Shown in pieces: positions 53,316 through 62,779 of a DNA stretch of 64,000 nucleotides. Location of the stretch: NCBI RefSeq assembly GCF_004341105.1, contig NZ_SLZK01000002.1:800310-864309 (forward strand), written 5' to 3'. Source of the DNA: Rhizobium sp. BK418. GTDB taxonomy: Bacteria > Pseudomonadota > Alphaproteobacteria > Rhizobiales > Rhizobiaceae. The notes under the pieces are model-generated. The model worked only from the letters and a program-made list of their open reading frames with translations. It had not been told where the DNA came from and ran no database searches. Each line of letters begins with the position of its first letter. Position 1 is the stretch's first letter. The translations under genes were made by a program, and so were the position numbers.

Positions 53316-53813
53316 ATGAGCAAAACCAACGAAGATCACGTAGACAGGATCTTGGCGCAATGGCGGCGCGAACGGCCGGAGCTGGATGTCGAACCCATGG
53401 GCATCTTCGGCCGGCTGAAACGGCTGACGACGCATATCAGCCGCGAGGTGGAGGCGGTGCTTCTCCAGCACGGTCTGTCGACCTCCGCCTTCGATGTGCT
53501 GGCAACGCTTCGCCGCTCCGGCGCCCCCTATCGGCTGTCACCCGGAGAATTGCTCGGCATGACCATGGTCAGTTCCGGCACGATGACAAACCGGATCGAT
53601 CAGTTGGAAAAGGCCGGATTCGTGGAGCGTCTGTTCAACCCAGAAGACCGACGCAGTGTGCTGATCGCGCTGACGGACAAGGGGCTTGCGACTGTGGAAG
53701 CAGCAGTCGGCGCTCATGTTGCTAACCAGCAGCGGCTGGCGCGCAATCTGTCGACCGATGAGAAGGCGGAGCTCAACCGGCTGCTTAAGAAATTCCTATC
53801 GGATTTCGAATAA
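53316..53813 (+). CDS. MarR-family regulator (second)
   Basis: A 165-residue MarR protein. An N-terminal helix MGIFGRLKRLTTHISREVEAV supports dimerisation, and LGMTMVSSGTMTNRIDQLEKAGFVERLFNPEDRRSVLIALTDKG is the winged helix with the DRR wing, of which the NPEDRRSVLIALT piece is strongest. Divergent from the EamA permease, it probably represses it through the inverted repeats. It ends at 53813, one base before the convergent quinone-reductase stop. Confidence 0.88.
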   Translation: MSKTNEDHVDRILAQWRRERPELDVEPMGIFGRLKRLTTHISREVEAVLLQHGLSTSAFDVLATLRRSGAPYRLSPGELLGMTMVSSGTMTNRIDQLEKAGFVERLFNPEDRRSVLIALTDKGLATVEAAVGAHVANQQRLARNLSTDEKAELNRLLKKFLSDFE

Positions 53814-54404
53814 TTAGATGGCAGCGAGCGCTTTGCGGATACGCTCCAGATGCGCCTTGCGCCTAGCTTCAGAAGCACGATCCATATCGTGCAAACTCAT
53901 CATGCGAAAGATCAGCTTTTTCGAGCAAAAATTGGCGATGCCGCGCTTCAGCAGGCGACGAACCGGATTGCCCATATACACATGCACCAGCCACCAGGGC
54001 GAACCTGTCGTCGTCAGTGCATAGAGCAACCGGATATTGGTGAGCTGCGGTACGATGCGACCGCCGGCGGCATCATGAGTGAAGGCCACACCCGGCGTAA
54101 AAATGCGATCGAAGAAGCCCTTCAGGATGGCCGGAAAATTGAACCACCATTGCGGAAAGACCAGGACAAGCCCCTCGGCCGCCTTCAGCCGATCGACGAA
54201 GCCGGCAACGGCTGACGTATCGTAGGGCGTGTCAAAATAACCGCGTCGCTCCGCTTCCGACAGGCGCGGATCGAAATCCTCGACATAGAGATCAAGCAGA
54301 TCGACGACATGGCCTGAGGCTTCCAGCGCTTCGCGGGCGGTGCGCGCCACCGCGGTGGCAAAGCTTTCCGGTAGCGGATGGGCAAGCACGAGCAGGATTC
54401 GCAT
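53814..54404 (-). CDS. Flavodoxin-fold NAD(P)H-dependent oxidoreductase (quinone reductase)
   Basis: A 196-residue protein of the NQO1/KefF/MdaB family. RILLVLAHPLPESFATAVART binds FMN or FAD phosphates, VFPQWWFNFPAILKGFFDRIFTPGVAF is the characteristic active-site segment and TTGSPWWLVHVYMGNPV the second. It reduces quinones or nitro compounds in two-electron steps. It lies two bases downstream of xseA and probably shares its transcript. Confidence 0.88.
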   Translation of the reverse strand: MRILLVLAHPLPESFATAVARTAREALEASGHVVDLLDLYVEDFDPRLSEAERRGYFDTPYDTSAVAGFVDRLKAAEGLVLVFPQWWFNFPAILKGFFDRIFTPGVAFTHDAAGGRIVPQLTNIRLLYALTTTGSPWWLVHVYMGNPVRRLLKRGIANFCSKKLIFRMMSLHDMDRASEARRKAHLERIRKALAAI

Positions 54405-54406
54405 CG

Positions 54407-55990
54407 CTAGAACAGGCTTCCCTGTTTCGGAGGCGGCTCGCTGGCTTTGGTCGCGCGCTTCTTCGATCCGGTCGGCGGCGCGCTGCCTTCCGTCGTTACG
54501 GCGCCGACGCGGCCATCTGCGAATTCGATAGCAATGCCCATGCCGGCGGAAAGTGCGGCGGCTTGCGAGACAGGCCTGTTATCCTCGTCGCGGATGACGG
54601 CGTAGCCGCGCTTCAACACGTTCTTGTAAGACAGCGATTGCAGCACGCGGTCCTGTGCGGAAAGTTCTGCACGTGCGCGGGTCAGTTGATGACGGATTGC
54701 CGTATCGGCATGGCGCGAGAGATTGCCGAGACGCTCTCGGCTGCGGTCGGTCTGGGTCTTCAACCGCGCAGGCAAAGAGGCAAGGATCGCCTCGGCGCGC
54801 TCGATACGGGACTTCGACTGGTCGAGCAGGCGCTCGACCCTGCGTTCCGCGCGGGCCATGCGCTCGCTGAGAAGCTGGCGACGCTCGGTGATGCGATTGG
54901 ACAGTACGTCTGGGCGCAGATGCGACGCGACGCGCTCGAAGCCACGGCGTTTGTTGATCGTGTTGAGCTCCAGCCCGCGGCCAAGGCCAGCAGCTGCCTC
55001 ATCATAGCGGCGGCGAGGCAGTGCCAGCAGCTGGTCGAGCGAAGGCAAGGCGCGCATCAGGGAGCGGACGGACTGACGGCGTTGGTCCATCTGGCGGCTC
55101 ATGCAGCCCTGCAGGCGGGCAGTAAGCGCGGCGACCTGCGCTTCCAGCTCGGCCTTGACCGGCACAGCCATTTCGGCGGCACCCGTCGGCGTTGGCGCGC
55201 GGACATCGGCGGCGTAATCGATCAGCGTCCAATCCGTTTCGTGGCCGACGGCAGAGATCAATGGAATCCGGCTATCGGCTGCAGCACGCACGACGATTTC
55301 GTCGTTGAAGCTCCAGAGATCTTCGAGGCTGCCGCCACCGCGGGCAACGATCAACACATCCGGACGCGGGATCTCCCCTGTGGGTTCCAGGGCATTGAAG
55401 CCTTTGATGGCGTTCGCCACCTCCTCGCCGGAGCCCTCCCCCTGCACCTTAACCGGCCAGACGATGACATGGACAGGGAAACGATCGGAGATGCGATGCA
55501 GGATATCGCGGATGACGGCGCCGGTGGGCGAGGTGACGACACCGATCACAGCAGGCATGAAGGGCAGGCGCTTCTTGCGGGCGGGATCGAAGAGGCCCTC
55601 CGCGCCGAGCCTGCGCTTGCGCTCCTCGATCAATGCCATCAGCGCGCCGGCGCCGGCAGGCTCCAGCGTCTCGATAACGATCTGGTATTTGGAAGAGCCG
55701 GGGAAGGTCGTGACCTTGCCAGTCGCGATCACTTCCATGCCCTCCTCCGGGCGGAATTTCAGGCGGGAAAAGGTGCCCTTCCAGATGACCGCATCGATGC
55801 GAGCCCGGTCGTCCTTCAGCGAGAAGTAGGCATGGCCGGAAGAATGGGGACCCCGGTAGCCGGAAATCTCGCCGCGCACGCGCACCTGGTCGAACGCCGT
55901 CTCGACGGTCCGCTTGATGGAACCGGACAGCTCAGAGACCGAATATTCCGCAAGATTGGTGGGCGAATCGCCATCAAAGACATTGCTCAT
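54407..55990 (-). CDS. xseA: Exodeoxyribonuclease VII large subunit
   Basis: A 527-residue protein. The N-terminal OB fold ([19 protein letters not shown] through [21 protein letters not shown]) binds single-stranded [23 protein letters not shown] and the catalytic [16 protein letters not shown] follow, and a long coiled coil (about 260-420) leads to a basic tail with [17 protein letters not shown]. It digests single-stranded DNA with XseB, which is not encoded here. It is somewhat longer than the E. coli protein, mostly in the coiled coil. Confidence 0.94.
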   Translation of the reverse strand: MSNVFDGDSPTNLAEYSVSELSGSIKRTVETAFDQVRVRGEISGYRGPHSSGHAYFSLKDDRARIDAVIWKGTFSRLKFRPEEGMEVIATGKVTTFPGSSKYQIVIETLEPAGAGALMALIEERKRRLGAEGLFDPARKKRLPFMPAVIGVVTSPTGAVIRDILHRISDRFPVHVIVWPVKVQGEGSGEEVANAIKGFNALEPTGEIPRPDVLIVARGGGSLEDLWSFNDEIVVRAAADSRIPLISAVGHETDWTLIDYAADVRAPTPTGAAEMAVPVKAELEAQVAALTARLQGCMSRQMDQRRQSVRSLMRALPSLDQLLALPRRRYDEAAAGLGRGLELNTINKRRGFERVASHLRPDVLSNRITERRQLLSERMARAERRVERLLDQSKSRIERAEAILASLPARLKTQTDRSRERLGNLSRHADTAIRHQLTRARAELSAQDRVLQSLSYKNVLKRGYAVIRDEDNRPVSQAAALSAGMGIAIEFADGRVGAVTTEGSAPPTGSKKRATKASEPPPKQGSLF

Positions 55991-56570
55991 CTCCTCTTTC
56001 TATTTTGATAGCCCCCAAACGGGAAGGTCGAGGCCGGCGAAGGGTGAATTTTTATCCAAAAATCGGTGGAGGACCCAAGAAATAGGGATATCGCAACTTG
56101 TAAAAAAAACTTAGTATTACTCATGTTCGTAGGGAGTGGCGAACACCCGACCCGAAAAATGAGCATGCTTGGCAGTGAAAATTCCCCACCGATGAACGGT
56201 GTGGGAACAGTCTCTTTTATTACCGTCGCTATGCTCAATACCCTTTAGAGGGTTTCGGCTCGCTCTCTTTCCGAACAACCAGTCGATCAGGCATCGATCG
56301 AATTGTCAGCATGACGCTGCTTCGTCTCAACGCTGTGGCCCAGCTGGAAAGTTCCGTTTACGTAAGAGAAATAGTCACGGAACTTTTCAGCCTGTAACAG
56401 AGTTGACCTGGATCGAAACATATACCCGGCGCAAGCCGGGGGAAATGCCGTCAGGTGAACGCATCCGTAACCATGGCTGCAATTCAAGCTTTCATGGAGG
56501 ATGCCCAATAAACTTTTGTTAGCGGAGGGCCCCTAGGCTCCTGCAAACGACCTGAAGAAGAGGTGACGAC
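55991..56570. other. Intergenic region of 580 bases with structured leader
   Basis: No coding frame looks genuine. Near 56190-56215, CCCCACCG/CGGTGTGGG forms an imperfect stem, near 56241-56255 ACCCT/AGGGT another, and at 56425-56440 CCCGGC-GCAA-GCCGGG a perfect 6-bp stem with a GNRA loop. A stress-promoter candidate lies at 56379-56404. The rest is likely the leader of the small membrane-protein gene. Confidence 0.55.
56379..56404 (+). promoter_or_regulatory. Candidate RpoE2/EcfG-type stress promoter
   Basis: GGAAC (56379-56383), 19 bases, then TT (56403-56404), the latter in AGTT close to the CGTT consensus. It lies 167 bases before the small membrane-protein start. Confidence 0.35.
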
Positions 56571-56813
56571 ATGATCATCCTGACAGCAACCACACTGGGC
56601 CTCACCGTGGGCCTGATGCGCTCGGCCGGCGCTATTGCACTGGTCGCCATGTTCATCGGCTTGACTTTTGCCCTCGCCGCGATCGCCTCCGGCGGCGCGG
56701 TATCATTCCTGGCGCTTCTCTACACGATCATCGGTTACAATGCCGGTCTGCTGCTTTATCTCGGCGGTCTCTTTGCCACCGATCGTCTACGTGCGGTCCT
56801 CGCCCATTCCTGA
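56571..56813 (+). CDS. Small membrane protein, 80 aa, unknown
   Basis: An 80-residue, strongly hydrophobic protein with two or three membrane segments (about 18-40 and 44-68, perhaps also 2-16). It has few charged residues besides a C-terminal TDRLRAVLAHS. ATG 56571 follows GAAGAGG. It lies 11 bases before the convergent stop of the GT-C gene, with a long leader upstream. No family is recognised. Confidence 0.65.
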   Translation: MIILTATTLGLTVGLMRSAGAIALVAMFIGLTFALAAIASGGAVSFLALLYTIIGYNAGLLLYLGGLFATDRLRAVLAHS

Positions 56814-56824
56814 AAGATAGGGGG

Positions 56825-58675
56825 TCAGTCCGACGTCGGCCAGTAACGGAAGAACTGGACGCCGCTGTCGGCGGCCTTCGGCAGCGGATCGAGATAGGGC
56901 GGAATATTACCCTTGCGGAGCTGCGCATAGAGCCCGTCGGGCTTCAATCTGGCGATTTCACTCGTCTGCAGATCATCGGGGCAAAACGCAAACGTCGTAA
57001 CGCCCGCTCCTCTTAGAAATGCTTCGGCCTCCTTTGGCTCGGCCAGACCGATGTGCATTTCGGTCAGCATGCCACCCTGGTTACGGTGATAGGGCGCCGA
57101 CAGGACACGATTGGATGTGTAGCGCAAGATCGGCACGCCCATTTCCGACGGCGCCGAGATCATGCCGGGCGGCAGAGCGGCAAGCGGAGCGAGCGCCTGC
57201 TTCGATGAGCAGGAGAGCCGGTCTGGGTTCCTCGCATTCTTCGTCTTGTTGACTTGCATTTCGACAAGTGCGCCACCAACCGCCCACACCGCCGGCACAC
57301 TTGCCAGAACCGTCAGGATATAGACAAGAGCTGCCGCGGCATTCTCGCTATCGCCATTCGATATGCGGCGCACTTCGATGATCAGCAAGGTGAGCGGCAG
57401 GATAGACAGCAGATTTGCAAAGACAGCGCCCCGAACCTGAACCAGGGCGACGGCCCAGCTGACACTCAAAAGCGCCAAAAGCACGAGATGGACCTGCACG
57501 CGATCACCTCTAACCGAGCGGAAGATGCAGACGGCTATCGCGAGCAGGCCAGGCGCGTAGAATGCCCCGATGGAAAAGGGATCTGTCCGGCTGAGCGCGA
57601 GAATGGACTGCGCTTCCGAGACATTGCGCAGCCAGAGCTCGACCAACATCGGATCAAGATTACCGAGCGGATTGCCCAGGCATTGCGGCGCGATGGCCAA
57701 TGCCGAAGCAAGGACGGCGGCGCCGACGGCCGCGAGCGCGGCAAAACGCAGACCACGGCCGAGACGGCTGGCAAAGACCGCGGAAACCAACAGCAGGCCA
57801 CCCCCAATAGTTGCAAGGCTATAAAAGCCGAGCGAGAGGTTGTCGCAGGTGACCGCCGAATATTGCCATGGCGGCACCGTTGCGAAGAAGAAGATGCTGA
57901 TCGTGACAGCGAGGCTGAGGCCGAAAGCCTTGGTAGCGGCCTCGAACGGTTCGCCCTCCCAGGCCCAAAGCAGGGCCACCACCAAGCAATAGGTCGCGAC
58001 GAAGGGCGTGGTTTCAGCGCCGATCGCGATCGCCAATGCAGCTGTTGCCCCGGCAACGACATAGTTCCAGACACGCTGTTTTTCATCGAAGAGCATCGCG
58101 GTCATGATTGCGACAAGCCCGAGCTGGACATTGTGATGATCGATGGCGCCAGGCGCGAAGCGATTGCCGGTATAGATTGCCATGCCGGCAAAACAGAAGG
58201 ACAGGTGCATGCCGGCAAGGCCGCCGACACGCTGACCCGCGAGACCCATGGCAAACATGGGGGGAAAGACAAGCGACAGGGGCCAGACGACGAGTGCGGC
58301 GGCCTCCGCGGCGTCATGGCTAAGGAAGAGGCCGAATAAACGGATCAAACCGGCAATCGGAAGGTCGATCAGCCGCGACCAGTGCATAAGCGTACCCTCG
58401 CCGAGGCCGAGTCGATACTGCATCAGGTCGAACCAGCCCTGCCCGCTCAGGAAATCTCTGATTTCCACGAGGCGCATGCCGTCGTCATTATCGGGGCCGA
58501 CATAATCGACCGGACCGCCGGCATATTTCATGACGGTGATGATGCCGATCAGGATAATGGTGTAGATGAGGGCCGATGGCAGCAGCTGTGTCAGCAGCTG
58601 CCGGATTCCGCTAATGAATCCAGTCCTGGCTGATGCTGATTGCGCCTTGGCGATCGGCTGCACTGCGTTCATCAT
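56825..58675 (-). CDS. GT-C-type membrane glycosyltransferase-like protein
   Basis: A 616-residue protein with about 11-13 membrane segments. The first outside loop holds GPDNDDGMRLVEIRDFLSGQ, an acidic DNDD motif as in lipid-linked-sugar transferases, and TLMHWSRLIDLP. A soluble C-terminal part of about 130 residues follows the last helix (MISAPSEMGVPILRYTSNR region). It is likely a GT-C enzyme using a polyprenyl-phosphate sugar. It is divergent from a GtrB-like transferase and GtrA-like flippase, which suggests one pathway. An alternative start is ATG 58672. Confidence 0.75.
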   Translation of the reverse strand: MMNAVQPIAKAQSASARTGFISGIRQLLTQLLPSALIYTIILIGIITVMKYAGGPVDYVGPDNDDGMRLVEIRDFLSGQGWFDLMQYRLGLGEGTLMHWSRLIDLPIAGLIRLFGLFLSHDAAEAAALVVWPLSLVFPPMFAMGLAGQRVGGLAGMHLSFCFAGMAIYTGNRFAPGAIDHHNVQLGLVAIMTAMLFDEKQRVWNYVVAGATAALAIAIGAETTPFVATYCLVVALLWAWEGEPFEAATKAFGLSLAVTISIFFFATVPPWQYSAVTCDNLSLGFYSLATIGGGLLLVSAVFASRLGRGLRFAALAAVGAAVLASALAIAPQCLGNPLGNLDPMLVELWLRNVSEAQSILALSRTDPFSIGAFYAPGLLAIAVCIFRSVRGDRVQVHLVLLALLSVSWAVALVQVRGAVFANLLSILPLTLLIIEVRRISNGDSENAAAALVYILTVLASVPAVWAVGGALVEMQVNKTKNARNPDRLSCSSKQALAPLAALPPGMISAPSEMGVPILRYTSNRVLSAPYHRNQGGMLTEMHIGLAEPKEAEAFLRGAGVTTFAFCPDDLQTSEIARLKPDGLYAQLRKGNIPPYLDPLPKAADSGVQFFRYWPTSD

Positions 58676-58828
58676 CGTAGCCAGGTCGTTGCGTGATGGG
58701 CAAACCTTAGCCCTGGCTTATCAAGAAAGTGTAAACCACAGGAGATGCCTCTTTCATTTCCTCATAGGGGCTTGTTAACGCTGGATGCGGTAAATTCGCC
58801 CCGGTTTCTTTGTAATGAGTGTAACCCT

Positions 58829-59824
58829 ATGGAGCGATCGCTCAGCGAAAGTCCTGATATTGCCGTTCTGCTTCCCTGCTATAACGAAGCGGCAACGATC
58901 GGCCCTGTCGTCAAGGGCTTCCGGGCGGCGCTGCCCGATGCGCATATCCACGTCTACGACAATAATTCCACCGACGGCACGGCGCTGCATGCCATGCTTG
59001 CCGGCGCGCATGTCGTGCGCGAGCGGCGGCAAGGCAAGGGCCACGTCGTGCGTCGAATGTTCGCCGACATCGATGCAGATATCTATATCATCGCCGACGG
59101 CGACGGAACCTATGCGCCTGAGGATGCCGAGGAGCTGGTACGTACACTGCTGACAGAGCGGGCCGATATGGTGGTCGGCACGCGGCGCGGCGTGCGTGAC
59201 GACGCCGGCCGGCAGGGACATGCCCTCGGCAACCGGCTGTTCAACATACTCTATCGCATCATCTTCGGATCTGACTTCACCGACATCTTCTCCGGCTACC
59301 GGGCCTTCTCGCGCCGTTTCGTCAAGAGCTTCCCGGCGGTTTCCGGCGGCTTCGAGATCGAGACGGAAATGTCGGTGCACGCTTCGCGGCTGAAGCTGCC
59401 GGTAAGCGAACTGGAACTGCACTACGGCAGACGCCCGGAAGGATCGCACTCGAAGCTTTCAACCTTCGGCGACGGCGGCAAGATCCTCTGGATGTTCGCC
59501 ATGCTGATGAAGGAGACGCGGCCCTTTGCCTTCTTCGGCACGATCAGCGCGCTTTTCATGCTGACAAGCTTCGGCTTCATGGGGCCGGTGCTGGCGGAAT
59601 ATTTCGAAACAGGACTCGTCAGCCGCATGCCGACCTGGGTGCTCGCGACAGCGCTCGCGATGATCTCCATCATGCTGTTTACGGCCGGCGTCATTCTCGA
59701 TTCCGTCGCGCGGGCGCGGGCAGAGCAGTTGCGCATCCATTACATGAGCCTGGCAGCGCCGGTCTCCGCAAAGGACAAGACCTTGCCCACAACGCTTGAT
59801 GGCAAAAAGGCGGACGCGGCATGA
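58829..59824 (+). CDS. GtrB/ArnC-like glycosyltransferase, family GT2
   Basis: A 331-residue GT2 enzyme. IAVLLPCYNEAATIGPVVKGF opens the fold, IIADGDGTY is the DxD-type metal motif, and VVGTRRGVRDDAG with DIFSGYRAFSRRFV and IETEMSVHA match polyprenyl-phosphate sugar transferases. Two C-terminal membrane helices (near 233-255 and 274-295) anchor it. It probably loads glucose or another sugar onto undecaprenyl phosphate. Start 58829 (MERSLSE) is chosen by similarity, the Shine-Dalgarno is weak. Its stop overlaps the GtrA-like start by four bases. Confidence 0.88.
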   Translation: MERSLSESPDIAVLLPCYNEAATIGPVVKGFRAALPDAHIHVYDNNSTDGTALHAMLAGAHVVRERRQGKGHVVRRMFADIDADIYIIADGDGTYAPEDAEELVRTLLTERADMVVGTRRGVRDDAGRQGHALGNRLFNILYRIIFGSDFTDIFSGYRAFSRRFVKSFPAVSGGFEIETEMSVHASRLKLPVSELELHYGRRPEGSHSKLSTFGDGGKILWMFAMLMKETRPFAFFGTISALFMLTSFGFMGPVLAEYFETGLVSRMPTWVLATALAMISIMLFTAGVILDSVARARAEQLRIHYMSLAAPVSAKDKTLPTTLDGKKADAA

Positions 59825-60204
59825 AGAAGCTCATTCGCTTCGCGATCGCCGGTGGGCTTGGCTTCGTCGTCGACGCGAGCGTACTTGCGCTGCTGCTGCA
59901 GCTGACGCCACTCGGTCCCTTCATTGCCCGGCTGATTGCCATTGCGCTCGCGATGGCAACGACGTGGGCATTCAACCGGACTTTCACTTTCGACCGCTCC
60001 GGCCACTCGCTAGCGGCGGAAGGTTTTCGCTACGGCTCCGTCGGCGTGACGGCCGCCCTTGTCAACTATGGGCTTTATTCGGCGCTGCTACTGTCACTAC
60101 CGGCGCTGCAGCCGTTTGCAGCGATGGTGCTCGCGACCGCAGCGTCGATGTTCTTCAGCTTCTTCGGTTATTCCCGCTTCGTCTTTCGAGGAAACGCCGG
60201 GTAA
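59821..60204 (+). CDS. GtrA-like polyprenyl-phosphate-sugar flippase
   Basis: A 127-residue protein with four membrane helices. FAIAGGLGFVVDASVLALLLQ, TTWAFNRTFTFDRSG (the NRxxTF motif is the family hallmark) and FFSFFGYSRFVFR match GtrA. GtrA proteins translocate lipid-linked sugars across the inner membrane. It is co-translated with the GT2 gene (ATGA overlap), so the two act together. Confidence 0.9.
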   Translation: MKKLIRFAIAGGLGFVVDASVLALLLQLTPLGPFIARLIAIALAMATTWAFNRTFTFDRSGHSLAAEGFRYGSVGVTAALVNYGLYSALLLSLPALQPFAAMVLATAASMFFSFFGYSRFVFRGNAG

Positions 60205-60207
60205 GCA

Positions 60208-61194
60208 TCAAACGGCTTCCCAGCCATCCTGTTCGCTGGCGCGGTAGATGGCATCGATGACCTTCTGATTGAGTTTGGAATCTTCCAGCGTGACGATCTC
60301 TTCCTTTTCCCCTGACGCAGCGCGTGCAAAGGCTTCAGCCTGGCATTTGTACTGACGGCTATCCTGGAAACGATAAATATAGGATTCGGAGTGGCCGCGA
60401 TTGGTCACTTCGATCTCTTCGGGTCCCCAACGGTTGGCGTTGAAAGGCGACTTGACCTCGATATAGCCTTCGGTGCCGTGGAAGACCATGATCTGGCGCC
60501 CGGCCATCTGGGTGGAGATGTAGAAACTCAGCTCGAACTCGCCGAAATCCGCCTTCACGCTGGAATAGAAATCGGTGCCGAATTCCGGATCACGTTCTGT
60601 GGTCGCCTGGATCCTGAACGGTTCCTTGCCAGTGGAGAAGCGCGTGCTGATGACTGGATAGACGCCGATATCGGGCAGGCCGCCGCCGCCGAGCTCAGGA
60701 ATGTTGCGCATGTTGCCGGGGTCGCGATTGAAATAGGTAAAGGCGCCCTGCACATGACGGAGTTCGCCGACCGCACCCTCCTGCAGCAACGAGCGAACCT
60801 TCCGCCAGACCGGCGAATAGGTCACCATGAAGGCTTCGCTGATGATGACATTGTTGCGGTCGCGGGCGGCAGTGAGATCGTCGATCTCGGATGCCTTGAG
60901 CGCGATCGGCTTTTCGCAGAGCACGTGCTTGCCGGCATCGGCGGCCTTGATCGACCATTCGACATGCTGGGAGGTTGGCAGCGGTATATAGACGGCGTCG
61001 ATCGTATCGGACGCCAGCATCTCTTCATAGGAGCCGAAGGCGTGCGGCACGGAGAACCGGTCTGCCATGTCGCGGGCGCGGGCAAAATCGCGGCTGGCGA
61101 TCGCTGTAATGACGCAGTTTTCTGCGTCCTGAATGGCGGGAACAACATTGTCGCGGCCGATCTTGGCCGTTGAAAGAATACCGAAACGCAACAT
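60208..61194 (-). CDS. Gfo/Idh/MocA family oxidoreductase
   Basis: A 328-residue NAD(P)-dependent sugar or polyol dehydrogenase. The N-terminal Rossmann part has [18 protein letters not shown] with an atypical glycine motif, while [12 protein letters not shown] (EKP) is the conserved catalytic-region motif. The C-terminal half has the open-sheet domain with [14 protein letters not shown]. Substrate unknown, possibly an inositol or sugar derivative. It is convergent with gtrA-like and divergent from the aldo-keto reductase. Confidence 0.88.
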   Translation of the reverse strand: MLRFGILSTAKIGRDNVVPAIQDAENCVITAIASRDFARARDMADRFSVPHAFGSYEEMLASDTIDAVYIPLPTSQHVEWSIKAADAGKHVLCEKPIALKASEIDDLTAARDRNNVIISEAFMVTYSPVWRKVRSLLQEGAVGELRHVQGAFTYFNRDPGNMRNIPELGGGGLPDIGVYPVISTRFSTGKEPFRIQATTERDPEFGTDFYSSVKADFGEFELSFYISTQMAGRQIMVFHGTEGYIEVKSPFNANRWGPEEIEVTNRGHSESYIYRFQDSRQYKCQAEAFARAASGEKEEIVTLEDSKLNQKVIDAIYRASEQDGWEAV

Positions 61195-61373
61195 GAGAAG
61201 TCCTCCTTAAATCGATTGGGCGCACCTTATTCAGCCCACTCATGTGGCGCAATGGCGCGACGGGTGATCACGGAAGTTTGGTTTCCTTCGAGGGTACTCC
61301 GCGCTAGGTTATTTGCGGACGGCGTTCTGCCGCTTCGCAGATTTCAATCACTTCAGCATTTTGGGAGAGCGCC

Positions 61374-62321
61374 ATGGAAATGCGCCGGCTTGGAAAAACA
61401 GGTCTTTCGGTCTCGCCGATCGTCTTCGGCGGCAATGTATTCGGCTGGACGGCCGATGAGAAAACATCCTTCGACATTCTCGACGCATTTTTCGACGCTG
61501 GCCTCAACACCATCGATACGGCCGACGTCTATTCCGCCTGGGTGCCGGGCAACAAGGGCGGCGATTCCGAAGAGATCATCGGCAGGTGGCTGAAGAAGGG
61601 GAAGGTCTCCCGCGACAAGGCAATCATCATCACCAAGGTCGGCTCAGACATGGGCCAAGGCAAGACGCTGAAGGCGAACTATATCCTGAAGGCGGTCGAG
61701 GATTCACTGCGCCGCCTGCAGACCGACTATATCGACCTCTATCTTTCGCACTGGCCGGATGCCGATACGCCGCATGAGGAATCGCTTGGTGCCTATGCCA
61801 AGCTTCTCGAACAGGGCAAGATCCGCTCCGTCGGCTGCTCGAATTTTGATGCAAGCCAGTTGCAGGCCTCCTTTGACGCCGCAGACAAGACGGGCTTACC
61901 GCGCTATCAGGCGCTGCAGCCGGAATATAATCTCTATGCACGTTCGAGCTTCGAAGGCCCGCTTGCCGACCTCTGCCTGAAGGAAGATATCGGCGTTATC
62001 ACCTATTTCAGCCTGGCAGCCGGCTTCCTTTCAGGCAAGTACCGCAGCAAGGCGGATACGGAGGGGCGCGCACGCGAGGGCCGGGTCGCGCAGTATCTCG
62101 ATGACAAGGGCATGCGTATTCTTGCCGCCCTCGACAAGATCGCGGCGGAGACTGGCGCCAAGCCAGCAGAAATCTCGCTTGCCTGGCTCCTGCGCAAGAA
62201 GGGCGTGACGGCGCCGATCGCCAGTGCTACGAGCCTTTCCCAGCTTGAGAGCCTGGTGAAAGCCGCAACGCTCAAGCTTTCCGACGAGGCGATGGCGCTG
62301 CTTGATCAGGCAGGCGCCTGA
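61374..62321 (+). CDS. Aldo-keto reductase
   Basis: A 315-residue TIM-barrel protein. NTIDTADVYSAWVPGNKGG has the Asp and Tyr, IITKVGSDMG the Lys, and LYLSHWPDADTPHEE the His of the catalytic tetrad. The GCSNFDASQLQ segment and C-terminal PIASATSLSQLESLVKAA bind NADPH. It reduces aldehydes or keto sugars. It is followed by an acetyltransferase after 14 bases, so the two are probably co-transcribed. Confidence 0.92.
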   Translation: MEMRRLGKTGLSVSPIVFGGNVFGWTADEKTSFDILDAFFDAGLNTIDTADVYSAWVPGNKGGDSEEIIGRWLKKGKVSRDKAIIITKVGSDMGQGKTLKANYILKAVEDSLRRLQTDYIDLYLSHWPDADTPHEESLGAYAKLLEQGKIRSVGCSNFDASQLQASFDAADKTGLPRYQALQPEYNLYARSSFEGPLADLCLKEDIGVITYFSLAAGFLSGKYRSKADTEGRAREGRVAQYLDDKGMRILAALDKIAAETGAKPAEISLAWLLRKKGVTAPIASATSLSQLESLVKAATLKLSDEAMALLDQAGA

Positions 62322-62335
62322 AACGAGGTGACGGG

Positions 62336-62779
62336 ATGACTGTGACGATCCGCGATGCGAAGCCTGAAGACGAGATGCGCTGGCGTGCGCTCTGGGCCGA
62401 CTATCTCGCTTTCTACGAGGTCACCGTCGGTGCCGACATCACCGATTCCACCTGGCGCCGGGTTTTTGATCCGGCGTCGGCTATCTTCATGCGGGTGGCG
62501 GAACTCGACGGAGCGGTCGTCGGCTTCACGCTCTGCCTGACGCATGAGGGCACCTGGATCCGTGGCAAGGACTGCTATCTGGAAGACCTGTTCGTGTCGA
62601 GGGAAGCGCGCGGCAGGGGCGTCGGCCGGGCGCTGATGGACGACCTCGTCGATCTCTGCAAGAAGAATGGCTGGTCGCGGCTTTACTGGCATACGAGCGA
62701 GCAGAACAAGACAGCCCGCACGCTCTATGACTCCTATGTCGAAAGCGACGGACACATCCGCTATCGCATCAATTTCTGA
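62336..62779 (+). CDS. GNAT-family N-acetyltransferase
   Basis: A 147-residue GNAT. LEDLFVSREARGRGVGRALMDDLVDLCKK is the acetyl-CoA binding motif A (RGRGVG), and RLYWHTSEQNKTARTLYDSY the motif B region. The acceptor is unknown. The start follows GAGGTGACGGG. The last 11 bases overlap the convergent M15-like gene. Confidence 0.9.
   Translation: MTVTIRDAKPEDEMRWRALWADYLAFYEVTVGADITDSTWRRVFDPASAIFMRVAELDGAVVGFTLCLTHEGTWIRGKDCYLEDLFVSREARGRGVGRALMDDLVDLCKKNGWSRLYWHTSEQNKTARTLYDSYVESDGHIRYRINF

Noticed and set aside
54563..56008. 481-codon plus-strand frame across xseA
   Set aside because: Antisense shadow of xseA, whose domains are complete on the minus strand.
56199..56522. 107-codon frame before the small membrane protein
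   Set aside because: It has no Shine-Dalgarno and a random-like composition, and it runs through the leader hairpins.
57254..58339. 361-codon plus-strand frame inside the GT-C gene
   Set aside because: Charge-rich, low-complexity antisense shadow of a hydrophobic protein.
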